From NCBI GenBank assembly GCA_002381645.1, contig DFXE01000010.1, positions 589,193 through 653,192 of the forward strand: 64,000 nt of DNA, written 5' to 3'. Of this stretch, positions 51,518 to 60,580 are shown in pieces; the first letter of the stretch is position 1; each line of letters begins with the position of its first letter. The position numbers were made by a program, and so were the translations under genes. Below the pieces are notes generated by a model. The model worked only from the letters and a program-made list of their open reading frames with translations. It did not search any database and was not told where the DNA came from. This DNA comes from Bacteroidales bacterium UBA4116 (GTDB lineage Bacteria > Bacteroidota > Bacteroidia > Bacteroidales > Tannerellaceae).

Positions 51518-51538
51518 TCATGCAAAAAGAATATAAAG

Positions 51539-51571
51539 AAAGGATGTTTCTTTCGCAGAAACGTCCTTTTG
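51539..51571 (+). terminator. Intrinsic terminator of the oxidoreductase operon
   Basis: AAAGGATGTTTC (51539-51550) pairs with GAAACGTCCTTT (51558-51569), with one G-T wobble and a 7-base loop, and is followed by TGTT. It lies 22 bases after the gamma subunit stop and only a few bases before the porin promoter box. Confidence 0.8.
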
Positions 51572-51574
51572 TTA

Positions 51575-51582
51575 TATATTTG
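51575..51582 (+). promoter_or_regulatory. -7 box (TATATTTG) for the porin, close to the ATG
   Basis: A TAnnTTTG match. With the spacing seen at rnpB (start 7 bases after the box) transcription would start at 51589, the A of the porin ATG. This suggests a leaderless or nearly leaderless message. Confidence 0.5.
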
Positions 51583-51588
51583 CAGGCC

Positions 51589-53718
51589 ATGAGGTATACC
51601 TTATACATAATAGCCTTATTGATAATAACATCCGATGTGATACATGCTCAAAGGGGAGGCGGCCGGGGAGATCGCGGAGGTTTTTCCTTGTCTAATCTTA
51701 CATCCTCGCAGCAGGAAATACCTGATAGTCTCCTGGTTGCCGACAGCGCAGCCTTATCAAAACGTGTAACTGCTTATCGTCTTACTCAATATCTGGGGGA
51801 TCCATATATTGCTTCTATGGACACAAACCGTCTGAATTTTGGTAACAGTACACTAGTGGAAGCCAAATCGCTTGCCGTGGGCTATCTCGCAAACCTAGGC
51901 GCACCTGCACAAACCCGGATATTTTCGGAACGCAAAGAAGCACGCGATTTTTCTTATGCAGACGCTTTTGATTATTATATTACGACACCAGAAAATGCGT
52001 ACTATTATGATACTAAACTCCCTTATACTAATATTATGTTTACCCAAAGTGGCGCTTCTACCAACAGGGAAGACCAACTGAAAGGGGTTCTTACTTGGAA
52101 CTTCGGAAAAAAAGTAAATATGGGTGGTGAAATGGATTATATATATAGCCGTGGTCAGTACAATTCAAACGGAAACAGCCTTTTAAGTTACCGCCTGTTT
52201 GGTAGTTACCGGTCTGATAAATATGAGTTGAACGCATATCTTAGCAATTTCAATTTTGTAACATACGAGAACGGAGGTTTAGCCAATGACAGGTATTTAA
52301 CAAATACAGATGAAGTGAGTGGCACTGGTTCCCGACAATCACTAACTCCCAAAAATTATCCGGTAAGGTTCCTAAACACACCCGCATGGAATCGCGTACG
52401 TGGTAAACAATATTACCTTACACACCGATATAATTTAGGATTTACACGAGAATTACAAGAGGTGGATGAAGAGGGTAATCCCATTGAAGTTTTCGTGCCC
52501 GTATCCAGTATTATCCATACATTTGAATATATGGATAACCGAAGGCGTTTTATTTCAGAAATGCAAGGTATTGATACAGCATATATTAAAACACCTACCA
52601 ATAATCGTCAATTACTAAATGTATTTGGTTTAGATGAAAGTTTAAATGATGTAGCCTCAGCCTGGAATCTTAAAAATACTTTTGCCTTATCATTACGTGA
52701 AGGGTTTCAGGATTGGGTGAAGTTCGGACTATCTGCATTTATCCGGTTAGAAAAGCGGAAATTTAAACTACCTGCTGCCATTGATGGTCTAAAATACGAT
52801 AAAATAGAAGGAAGTGGTTTATATCCGCAACCTTCGACTCTTGATTTTCCCCTGAGTGAAACATATGATGAATTCTCTACTTATGTAGGTGCCGAATTAT
52901 CGAAAAGGCAGGGAACGCTTTTGACATACAACGTTAGAGGAGAATTAGGTCTGGTGGGTGAAGATTTAGGTGAATTCCGTGTAAATGGTGAATTACAAAC
53001 CCGTTTCCCGCTATTTGGAAAAGAGGCTTCAATTAAAGCAAAAGGACACATACGGAATGTCGCACCCGCTTTTTTCCATCAATACCATCATTCCCGTTAT
53101 TTCTGGTGGGATCCAGATAATAACTCTACGAGACTTAAAAATACACAGCAGATGTATGCAGGAGGCGAGATATACCTCGCCTCTACAGGTACTACCCTTT
53201 CTGCAGGGATCGAAAGTATTCAGAATTATATTTATTTCGGAATAGACGGATACCCATATCAACATGGTAGTAACTTACAAGTTGTTTCGGCCCGCTTTAA
53301 GCAGGATATCCGTTACCGTGCTTTTGGGTGGGAGAATGAAGCTGCATACCAGTTGAGTAGTGATCAGGATATAATTCCGCTTCCCGATATAAGTGTTTAT
53401 TCAAACCTGTATTTTCATTTTAAACTGGCAAAAGTATTGACGCTGCAGATAGGTGCAGACTTACATTATAATACGGAATATTATGCTCCATATTATGAAC
53501 CTGCCACTCAACAATTTCAGTTACAAAAAGAAAAAAAAATTGGTAATTATCCATTACTCAACGGGTATGTCAACTTCCATTTAAAACAAGCCAGATTCTT
53601 TATTATGGGATACAATCTGGGATCTTTTTTTATAGAACCTAATTACTTTTCTCTATTACATTACCCTATTAATCCTTTTGTCCTTAAAATGGGAATTTCC
53701 GTAGTGTTTAATAATTAA
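51589..53718 (+). CDS. Putative porin of Bacteroidetes type (large outer-membrane barrel)
   Basis: From the ATG at 51589 the protein has 709 residues. A signal peptide (MRYTLYIIALLIITSDVIHA) is followed by a Gly/Arg-rich stretch (QRGGGRGDRGG). The rest is many amphipathic strands with alternating aromatic residues (YSRGQYNSNGNSLLSYRLFG), ending NPFVLKMGISVVFNN. This matches the large putative porin family of Bacteroidetes, probably a 20-plus-strand barrel. A longer frame from 51520 is rejected: it crosses the terminator at 51539-51571, and the signal peptide starts at 51589. The substrate is unknown. Confidence 0.85.
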   Translation: MRYTLYIIALLIITSDVIHAQRGGGRGDRGGFSLSNLTSSQQEIPDSLLVADSAALSKRVTAYRLTQYLGDPYIASMDTNRLNFGNSTLVEAKSLAVGYLANLGAPAQTRIFSERKEARDFSYADAFDYYITTPENAYYYDTKLPYTNIMFTQSGASTNREDQLKGVLTWNFGKKVNMGGEMDYIYSRGQYNSNGNSLLSYRLFGSYRSDKYELNAYLSNFNFVTYENGGLANDRYLTNTDEVSGTGSRQSLTPKNYPVRFLNTPAWNRVRGKQYYLTHRYNLGFTRELQEVDEEGNPIEVFVPVSSIIHTFEYMDNRRRFISEMQGIDTAYIKTPTNNRQLLNVFGLDESLNDVASAWNLKNTFALSLREGFQDWVKFGLSAFIRLEKRKFKLPAAIDGLKYDKIEGSGLYPQPSTLDFPLSETYDEFSTYVGAELSKRQGTLLTYNVRGELGLVGEDLGEFRVNGELQTRFPLFGKEASIKAKGHIRNVAPAFFHQYHHSRYFWWDPDNNSTRLKNTQQMYAGGEIYLASTGTTLSAGIESIQNYIYFGIDGYPYQHGSNLQVVSARFKQDIRYRAFGWENEAAYQLSSDQDIIPLPDISVYSNLYFHFKLAKVLTLQIGADLHYNTEYYAPYYEPATQQFQLQKEKKIGNYPLLNGYVNFHLKQARFFIMGYNLGSFFIEPNYFSLLHYPINPFVLKMGISVVFNN

Positions 53719-53724
53719 GCCCTT

Positions 53725-54558
53725 ATGAAAAGACGCAAATTGCTTGTTGTATATATTCTGTTTTTTTTTATAGTGATAACAGCCATGTACTTTCTCCATA
53801 ATTTTATATCTAAAAAAGAAACCATATTACCACGTGATTTTGTAGAAATAAAAGAGGAGGGAATTCTACGGATTATTACAGAATACAGTCCATCGGGTTA
53901 TTCTTTTTCCGGTGATACAATTCAGGGTTTTCAATACGAATTAAGCAGGGCAATATCTAAAATATCAGGTCTTGAAATAGAAACACATCTTGAGATGAGT
54001 TTGAGTGAAAGCTTTATTGCACTTGATCATAACATATGCGACATAATTGCCCGAAATATACCTGTTACAAGCGAAATGAGAGAAAGTTATCTCTTTACCG
54101 AGCCGGTTGTAATAAACAAACAGGTATTAATCCAACGAACAAAGGATGCTAATAGCGGAATTAACCCTGTACGTAATCAATTAAATTTGGGGGGTAAAAC
54201 GATCTACGTCCCTCAAAATTCACCGGCTATTTTACGATTACAACATTTAGCTCATGAGATAGGAGATTCAATCTATATAATTGAAGATGATAAGTATTCT
54301 TCTGAACAACTGGCTATAATGGTAGCAAAGGGAGATATTGAGTATGCTGTTTCAGATCAACAAGATGCAATTGTATTTAAAAAAAACTGGCCTGAACTAG
54401 ATATAGAAACAGATATCAGTTTTACTCAATTACAGGCATGGGTTTTACGCAAAAATTCTCCGGTTTTATTGGACAGTCTTAATAATTGGCTTAGACAAAT
54501 ACGTGAAAATGGAATATACGATGAAATATATAGACGCTATTATGCTAACTCATACTGA
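53725..54558 (+). CDS. Family 3 solute-binding-like protein, membrane anchored
   Basis: The protein has 277 residues. A basic start and one hydrophobic segment (about 6-27) form an anchor or uncleaved signal. The rest is an SBP_bac_3 bilobed domain: LRIITEYSPSGYSFSGDTIQ, GFQYELSRAISKISGLEIE, CDIIARNIPVTSEMRESYLF and EQLAIMVAKGDIEYAVSDQQ. It resembles the N-terminal regulatory domain of MltF lytic transglycosylases but has no transglycosylase domain. It follows the porin gene by 6 bases, so they are likely co-expressed and may handle the same solute, perhaps an amino acid or muropeptide. Confidence 0.82.
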   Translation: MKRRKLLVVYILFFFIVITAMYFLHNFISKKETILPRDFVEIKEEGILRIITEYSPSGYSFSGDTIQGFQYELSRAISKISGLEIETHLEMSLSESFIALDHNICDIIARNIPVTSEMRESYLFTEPVVINKQVLIQRTKDANSGINPVRNQLNLGGKTIYVPQNSPAILRLQHLAHEIGDSIYIIEDDKYSSEQLAIMVAKGDIEYAVSDQQDAIVFKKNWPELDIETDISFTQLQAWVLRKNSPVLLDSLNNWLRQIRENGIYDEIYRRYYANSY

Positions 54559-54605
54559 AAATCCATTATTATTAGCTAAATTTACACGCACTTTAATATT
54601 GTAGA

Positions 54606-55880
54606 ATGAGATTTGATGAATTAAATCTGGAAGATGCCGTTCTGGACGGTCTTGATTCGATGAACTTCCAGGAAACAACACCTATTCAGGAACTGACTAT
54701 CCCGGTTATTTTAGAAGGAAAGGATATTATAGCTTGTGCGCAAACCGGAACTGGAAAAACTGCAGCATATGTTTTGCCGCTTATTAATGAACTTAGTAAA
54801 GGATCACATCCGGAAAATGCTGTAAATGCAATTATTATGGCTCCTACACGCGAATTGGCTCAACAGATCGATCAGCAAATAGAAGGTTTTTCATATTTCA
54901 TTCCCGTTTCTGCTGTAGCAATTTATGGAGGAACTGACGGGATTGCATGGGAACAACAAAAAAAAGGCTTAGAAAGCGGTGCGGATATAGTAATTGCTAC
55001 ACCAGGCCGACTACTTTCTCATATTAAATTAGGAACCGTAGATCTGTCGCAGGTATCTTATTTTGTATTGGATGAAGCCGATCGTATGCTCGACATGGGA
55101 TTTTATGAAGATATCATGCAGGTATATAAACTGCTTCCGCCAACTTGCCAGGTAATTATGTTTTCTGCTACCATGCCGCCTAAAATACGCACACTTGCTA
55201 AAACGATTCTTAAACATCCTGAGGAAGTTAAAGTTGCCATCTCACGCCCTCCGGATACGATTATGCAAACGGCATATATATGTTATGACACTCAGAAAAT
55301 ACATATTCTCGAAGATTTATTCTCCCAAAACAGACCGCAACGCGTTATTATTTTTTCTTCTTCAAAATTGAAAGTAAAGGAATTAGCTTCTTCCCTTAAA
55401 CGAATGAAGTTCAATGTGGCAGCTATGCATTCTGATCTTGAGCAATCCCAGCGGGAAGAGGTGATGAAAGACTTCAAAAACGGTCATATTGATATTTTAG
55501 TAGCAACAGATGTTGTAGCCAGAGGGATTGATATTAATGACATTAAATTAGTTATTAACTTCGATATTCCACACGATCCGGAAGATTACGTTCATCGGAT
55601 AGGTCGAACAGCAAGAGGTACTCAGGGAGAAGGATTAGCCATTACATTTGTATCCATTGATGAACAGGCACAATTTGAAAGAATTGAAAAATTTCTCGAC
55701 AAGACTATTTATAAAATACCTATTGATCCTAAATTTGGGGAAGCACCGTTATATGAACCAGGAAAATACGCGAAGAACAGAAAAGGAAAAGGGCGAATAC
55801 GATCTGGTGGAAAAACATCCGCTAAGAATAACAGGATTCAAAAAAATAAGCATACGAAAAACCGCTCTTCTAAAAATTAG
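54606..55880 (+). CDS. DEAD-box RNA helicase
   Basis: The protein has 424 residues. The Q motif TPIQELTIP starts at 25, motif I AQTGTGKT is at 45-52, motif Ia is PTRELAQQ at 80-87, motif II DEAD is at 156-159, and motif III is SAT in MFSATMPP. In the second lobe, motif V is ATDVVARGIDI and motif VI is HRIGRTARG. A basic tail rich in Lys, Arg and Asn (about 385-424) probably binds RNA. It resembles RhlE/CshA-type helicases that act in ribosome assembly or cold growth. It starts 47 bases after the solute-binding gene. Confidence 0.95.
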   Translation: MRFDELNLEDAVLDGLDSMNFQETTPIQELTIPVILEGKDIIACAQTGTGKTAAYVLPLINELSKGSHPENAVNAIIMAPTRELAQQIDQQIEGFSYFIPVSAVAIYGGTDGIAWEQQKKGLESGADIVIATPGRLLSHIKLGTVDLSQVSYFVLDEADRMLDMGFYEDIMQVYKLLPPTCQVIMFSATMPPKIRTLAKTILKHPEEVKVAISRPPDTIMQTAYICYDTQKIHILEDLFSQNRPQRVIIFSSSKLKVKELASSLKRMKFNVAAMHSDLEQSQREEVMKDFKNGHIDILVATDVVARGIDINDIKLVINFDIPHDPEDYVHRIGRTARGTQGEGLAITFVSIDEQAQFERIEKFLDKTIYKIPIDPKFGEAPLYEPGKYAKNRKGKGRIRSGGKTSAKNNRIQKNKHTKNRSSKN

Positions 55881-55921
55881 CTAACCGAGTTATAAAACAT
55901 TCATTAACGTCACCTGTTTAT

Positions 55922-58021
55922 ATGAAAAGAATTTTCTTTAAAATTATATTGTTCTTAATCATAACAACTATGGTCCATTCAAAAAGTAATCCGTTATTAT
56001 CACCATATCATACACCTTTCGCAACGCCACCTTTTGATAAAATCAAAACGGAACATTATGAACCCGCTTTTGAAGAAGCTATTAAACAGCTTAACGAAGA
56101 AATTATAGCTATAGCCGATAATCCTGAACCTCCTACATTTAATAATACAATAGTCGCACTCGAGCGAAGCGGTATACTGCTTTATAGGGTGAGTTCTGCT
56201 TTTTTTAATGTACTAAATGCAGAGGGGAATGATGAAATGATGGAAATCTCTCAGCGGATTTCTCCTAAATTGTCTGAAAGCTCAAATAATATTTATCTTA
56301 ACGAAAAGTTGTTCCATCGTGTCAAAACAATATATAAAGAAAAGGAAAAACTTAATCTATCTACTGAAGACAACCGTTTATTAGATGAAACATATGATTC
56401 GTTTCTGGTTCAAGGAGCAAATTTAGATAAAAAACAGAAAGAAATTTACCGTAAACTAAGTAGCGATTTAAGTTTACTTAACCTGCAGTTTGAACAAAAT
56501 GCGTTAAAAGACAAAAACCGGTTCGAACTATTAATTACCAATGAAGAACAATTATCAGGTATACCCGAAAGTATACGTGATGCCGCCCAAAAACTTGCAA
56601 AAGATAAAGGAAAAGAAGGCTGGCTTTTTGATTTGTCTGCTCCAAGTTATACTGCTTTTTTGCGTTATTCCGATTTTACGGATATGCGTGAAAAGATGTA
56701 TCGCGAATATATGAGTGTAGGTAATAAAGACGATGAATATGATAACAAAGATACAATAAAAAAAATAGTTAACAATCGTCTTCACATAGCTCGTTTACTT
56801 GGATATAAAGATTATGCAGAATATATTTTAAAGCATACGATGGCAAAAAGCCCGCAAAATGTTTATAAACTATTGAACCAATTACTGGAGGCATATAAGC
56901 CTGTAGCTATTAATGAGTACAATGCCGTGGAGGGTTTTGCTTTAGAAACTGAAAAAAAAGAGTTAAAGATTATGCCCTGGGATTGGAGTTATTATTCTGA
57001 AAAACTCAAAGATATACGCTTTAATGTCAATGATGAGATGACAAGACCATATTTTGAGTTGGAGAATGTAAAAAAAGGAGTATTTGAACTGGCTACACAA
57101 TTGTATGGTATCACTTTCAAGCAGAATAAAGAAATCCCAGTATATCATCCTGAGGTTGATGCATATGAAATATATGATGAGAAAGGAGACTTCATGGCTA
57201 TTCTATATACCGACTTCCATCCGCGGGAAGGCAAACAATCTGGTGCATGGATGAACTCCATAAAACCTCAGTTCAAAGGCATTGAAGGCGACGATGGGCG
57301 TCCGCAGGTTGTTATCGTAATGAATTTTACACGCCCGACGGATACCAAGCCCTCCCTACTCTCTTTTGATGAAGTAAATACGTTATTACATGAATTCGGT
57401 CATGCATTACACGGCATTCTTGCGGATGGAACATATTCACTTTTAACCGGTACAAGCGTGTACCGTGATTTCGTAGAACTCCCTTCTCAAATAATGGAAA
57501 ATTGGTTGATTGAGAAAGAATTTTTAGATCAAATCGCAGTTCATTATGAAACCGGTGCAAAAATTCCGGAATCATTGATTCAAAATCTTGTTGACGCTGC
57601 CAATTTCAATACGGGATACCAATGCTGCCGGCAAATAAGTTTTGGACTGCTCGATATGGCATGGCATACCATTACTACTCCATTTGAAGGTGATGTGGTT
57701 GAATTTGAACGCAACGCATGGTCACCAGCAATTATTCTGCCTGAAGTTTCAGGTACGTTGATGAGCAGTAATTTCGGACATATATTTTCAGGTGGATATG
57801 CTGCAGGTTACTACGGGTACAAATGGGCAGAAGTATTAGATGCCGATGCATTCTCTGTATTCAAAGAGAAAGGAATTTTCAATAAAGATGTAGCGAAATC
57901 TTTTCGTGATCATATTCTTTCAAAAGGAGGTACTGAAGATCCAGAAGTTTTGTATAAACGTTTTCGGGGACAAGAACCTACTATTGACGCTTTATTAATA
58001 AGAAATGGTATTAAAAAATAA
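55922..58021 (+). CDS. M3-family peptidyl-dipeptidase (Dcp-like)
   Basis: The protein has 699 residues with an N-terminal signal peptide (about 1-20, RIFFKIILFLIITTMVHS). The helical M3 domain carries the zinc motif HEFGHALHG starting near residue 489, with the third ligand Glu in VELPSQIMENW further on. The start NPLLSPYHTPFATPPFDKIK matches Dcp-type oligopeptidases, which release dipeptides from peptide C-termini. The signal points to a periplasmic enzyme that processes peptides for uptake. The gap to the helicase gene is 41 bases, and they may share a transcript. Confidence 0.94.
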   Translation: MKRIFFKIILFLIITTMVHSKSNPLLSPYHTPFATPPFDKIKTEHYEPAFEEAIKQLNEEIIAIADNPEPPTFNNTIVALERSGILLYRVSSAFFNVLNAEGNDEMMEISQRISPKLSESSNNIYLNEKLFHRVKTIYKEKEKLNLSTEDNRLLDETYDSFLVQGANLDKKQKEIYRKLSSDLSLLNLQFEQNALKDKNRFELLITNEEQLSGIPESIRDAAQKLAKDKGKEGWLFDLSAPSYTAFLRYSDFTDMREKMYREYMSVGNKDDEYDNKDTIKKIVNNRLHIARLLGYKDYAEYILKHTMAKSPQNVYKLLNQLLEAYKPVAINEYNAVEGFALETEKKELKIMPWDWSYYSEKLKDIRFNVNDEMTRPYFELENVKKGVFELATQLYGITFKQNKEIPVYHPEVDAYEIYDEKGDFMAILYTDFHPREGKQSGAWMNSIKPQFKGIEGDDGRPQVVIVMNFTRPTDTKPSLLSFDEVNTLLHEFGHALHGILADGTYSLLTGTSVYRDFVELPSQIMENWLIEKEFLDQIAVHYETGAKIPESLIQNLVDAANFNTGYQCCRQISFGLLDMAWHTITTPFEGDVVEFERNAWSPAIILPEVSGTLMSSNFGHIFSGGYAAGYYGYKWAEVLDADAFSVFKEKGIFNKDVAKSFRDHILSKGGTEDPEVLYKRFRGQEPTIDALLIRNGIKK

Positions 58022-58052
58022 GTAAAACCAGTGTAATTAAATCAATTATACT

Positions 58053-58060
58053 TATTTTTG
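58053..58060 (+). promoter_or_regulatory. -7 box (TATTTTTG) for the deaminase-S41 operon
   Basis: A TAnnTTTG match with predicted start near 58067, 23 bases before the ATG at 58090. Confidence 0.55.
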
Positions 58061-58089
58061 TTCGCTGATTTACAAAGGGAATTTGGAAA

Positions 58090-58527
58090 ATGTGCGAAAA
58101 AACAGACAAGCAATATGAACTCGATAAACGTTATTTAAGAATGGCACTTATCTGGGCTGAAAATTCGTATTGTAAACGGCGCCGGGTCGGAGCTTTAATT
58201 GTAAAAGACAAAATGATCATTTCAGACGGTTTCAACGGTACCCCCTCCAGCTTTGAAAATATTTGTGAAGATGAAAATAACGTTACCAAACCGTATGTCC
58301 TACATGCTGAAGCTAATGCGATTACTAAAGTAGCTGCATCATCTAACAGTAGTAAAGATGCAACTATCTATGTAACTTCAGCACCCTGCATAGAATGTGC
58401 AAAGTTAATTATACAATCAGGAATAAGAAGAGTGGTTTATTCTGAGAAATACCGTGTAGAAGATGGCTGTAATTTATTAATGCGTGCCGGTATAAAGGTA
58501 GATTATATTGAATTAAATGAAAAATGA
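58090..58527 (+). CDS. dCMP deaminase-family protein
   Basis: The protein has 145 residues of the cytidine/deoxycytidylate deaminase fold. The zinc site is H72-A-E74 (LHAEANAI) with C100 and C103 in PCIEC. A preceding segment (GALIVKDKMIISDGFNGTPS) is the usual substrate-side strand of dCMP deaminases. It likely turns dCMP into dUMP for thymidylate synthesis, or belongs to the related ComEB group. It starts a two-gene unit with the S41 protease, 11 bases downstream. Confidence 0.92.
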   Translation: MCEKTDKQYELDKRYLRMALIWAENSYCKRRRVGALIVKDKMIISDGFNGTPSSFENICEDENNVTKPYVLHAEANAITKVAASSNSSKDATIYVTSAPCIECAKLIIQSGIRRVVYSEKYRVEDGCNLLMRAGIKVDYIELNEK

Positions 58528-58538
58528 ACTTTTAACGA

Positions 58539-60266
58539 ATGAGTAATAATAAAAAGCTAACGATATGGCTTCCGGTAATTATAGCAATCAGTATTGCACT
58601 GGGTATTTTTATCGGCAACTTTTATCTCTCAACAAGTACCCAGAGTAAAGGAAGGCGTACTTCTTATACAGGAGGTAACAAGATAAATTATATATTGGAT
58701 ATTATTAATGAGCAATATGTTGATACTGTCAATATGCCGCAATTGGTGGAAGGTGCAATACCCAAAATATTCAATGAACTTGACCCTCATTCTGTCTACA
58801 TTTCTGCTGAAGATGCTGAAAGTGTAAACGAAGAACTGGAAGGTTCTTTTAGCGGTATTGGCGTTTCATTTAATATGCAGACGGATACTATACTTATTAT
58901 TAGTGTTATTCCGGGAGGTCCCTCAGAAAAAGCAGGCTTATTACCTTTCGACCGTATTATTACCATAAATGATTCATTATTTGCTGGTAAAAAAATCGAT
59001 CAAAATCAGGTTATGAAAAATCTTCGTGGGCTGAAAAACAGCACCGTCAAACTGGGTGTAAAAAGAAGAGAGGTTCCCGGTTTGATCTACTTTGATGTTA
59101 CAAGGGGTGACGTTCCTGTTCATTCGGTCGATGTATCCTACGAAGTAAGCGAAAATATAGGATTTATAAAAATATCAAAATTTGCAAGGACAACCTATAA
59201 TGAATTTATTACGGCTATAGCTAAATTGAAGCAACAAGGGTGCAACTCTTTTATTATCGATCTTCGGGGAAATTCGGGAGGTATGATGGAAGCTGCAATC
59301 AATATGGTTAATGAATTTATGCCGGAAGGCAGATTGATCGTATATACAGAAGGTAAAGCTTATCCCCGAAGTGATGTATACGCAAATGGTACAGGAACAT
59401 GTAAAGACAATCCGCTTGTTGTATTAACTGATGAAGGTTCGGCTTCGGCCAGTGAAATTTTTGCCGGTGCGATCCAGGATAACGACCGCGGTACTATTAT
59501 CGGACGGCGCACATATGGAAAAGGATTGGTACAATCACAGATTTCACTGACAGACGGTTCACAATTACGTCTCACAATTGCCCGCTATTATACACCGTCG
59601 GGACGTTCCATACAAAAAGAGTATGAATTAGGTAAAACTGAAGATTATGATATGGATATATATAACCGTTATCTTCATGGAGAATTTTATTCGGCTGATA
59701 GTATTAAAATGGACAACCTGCCCGAGTATACAACCTCTATTGGAAGAAAAGTTTACGGGGGAGGAGGTATTATGCCTGATATTTTCATACCGAGTGATAC
59801 CAGTGGAATTACGTCATACTTTAATAGTGTTGCCAGAAACTCAAATGTATTGTATTTATATGCATTGGAATATTCTGATCGTAATTTTGAAAAATTATCG
59901 TTATTCAATAACTATAAAGAGTTATACCATTATTTAAGCCATCAACCCATACTTTCGGACTTTACAAATTATGCAGTAACAAAAGGGATAAAAAAACGTC
60001 CGGCATTAATTGAGATTTCCGCAAGCCTTATCGAAACTCATTTAATTGCTTATATTGCCAGAAACTTTTTTGATGAAGATGGTTTTTATCCTATTTTTTA
60101 TGAGGATGATCCAACGATAAAAAAAGGTATTGAAGTAATAAAGGAGGGTAAATCCGTCCCTATATTAGATCATTCAGTACAGTATGGTATTTCTAAAAAA
60201 CAATCTGGTACTATGTCTAAATTAGGACTTCTAAAGGAAAGAATTAAAGAAAACTTTAATGCGTAA
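58539..60266 (+). CDS. S41-family carboxy-terminal processing protease (CtpA-like)
   Basis: The protein has 575 residues. An N-terminal hydrophobic anchor (residues about 9-31) places it in the periplasm. A PDZ domain follows near 90-175 (GSFSGIGVSFNMQTDTILII, VIPGGPSEKAGLLPFDRII). The tail-protease core has IDLRGNSGGMMEAAINMV, the catalytic Ser in DEGSASASEIFAGA and the catalytic Lys in RRTYGKGLVQSQ. It trims exported proteins at their C-termini. The last 150 or so residues form an extra helical domain usual in Bacteroidetes members. Confidence 0.94.
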   Translation: MSNNKKLTIWLPVIIAISIALGIFIGNFYLSTSTQSKGRRTSYTGGNKINYILDIINEQYVDTVNMPQLVEGAIPKIFNELDPHSVYISAEDAESVNEELEGSFSGIGVSFNMQTDTILIISVIPGGPSEKAGLLPFDRIITINDSLFAGKKIDQNQVMKNLRGLKNSTVKLGVKRREVPGLIYFDVTRGDVPVHSVDVSYEVSENIGFIKISKFARTTYNEFITAIAKLKQQGCNSFIIDLRGNSGGMMEAAINMVNEFMPEGRLIVYTEGKAYPRSDVYANGTGTCKDNPLVVLTDEGSASASEIFAGAIQDNDRGTIIGRRTYGKGLVQSQISLTDGSQLRLTIARYYTPSGRSIQKEYELGKTEDYDMDIYNRYLHGEFYSADSIKMDNLPEYTTSIGRKVYGGGGIMPDIFIPSDTSGITSYFNSVARNSNVLYLYALEYSDRNFEKLSLFNNYKELYHYLSHQPILSDFTNYAVTKGIKKRPALIEISASLIETHLIAYIARNFFDEDGFYPIFYEDDPTIKKGIEVIKEGKSVPILDHSVQYGISKKQSGTMSKLGLLKERIKENFNA

Positions 60267-60281
60267 ATTCCGGATTATAAC

Positions 60282-60575
60282 TCAACGGATAATAATATCT
60301 ATTATTACTACAGAACCTGCATAATCATTCAGGCTTTTAACTAATCTATCACGACTGTTAACCAATTCATTACGTAAAACAGATGAAGTGAGTGAAACAT
60401 ATAATATTTTGTTTTTTATGTAAATATTTCGGGTATATTGATGTATCATAGGTCCCAATAATTCACTCCATCCTCTTTTTATACGAATTTCAAGTATACG
60501 TTCATACAATTCGGCGTTATTCTTAAAAAAATCACCAAGCACTTCTCCTATTACCTGAGCATTTCTTCGCCTCAT
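60282..60575 (-). CDS. DUF721 (DciA-like) protein
   Basis: The protein has 97 residues. It reads MRRRNAQVIGEVLGDFFKNN, then ILEIRIKRGWSELLGPMIHQ, followed by strands KNKILYVSLTSSVLRNELVN, the arrangement of DUF721/DciA proteins. DciA members load the replicative helicase in many bacteria lacking DnaC. This one is a minimal KH-like form. It lies 5 bases after recF on the same strand, a common pairing that fits a role at DNA replication forks. Confidence 0.9.
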   Translation of the reverse strand: MRRRNAQVIGEVLGDFFKNNAELYERILEIRIKRGWSELLGPMIHQYTRNIYIKNKILYVSLTSSVLRNELVNSRDRLVKSLNDYAGSVVIIDIIIR

Positions 60576-60580
60576 ATTTT

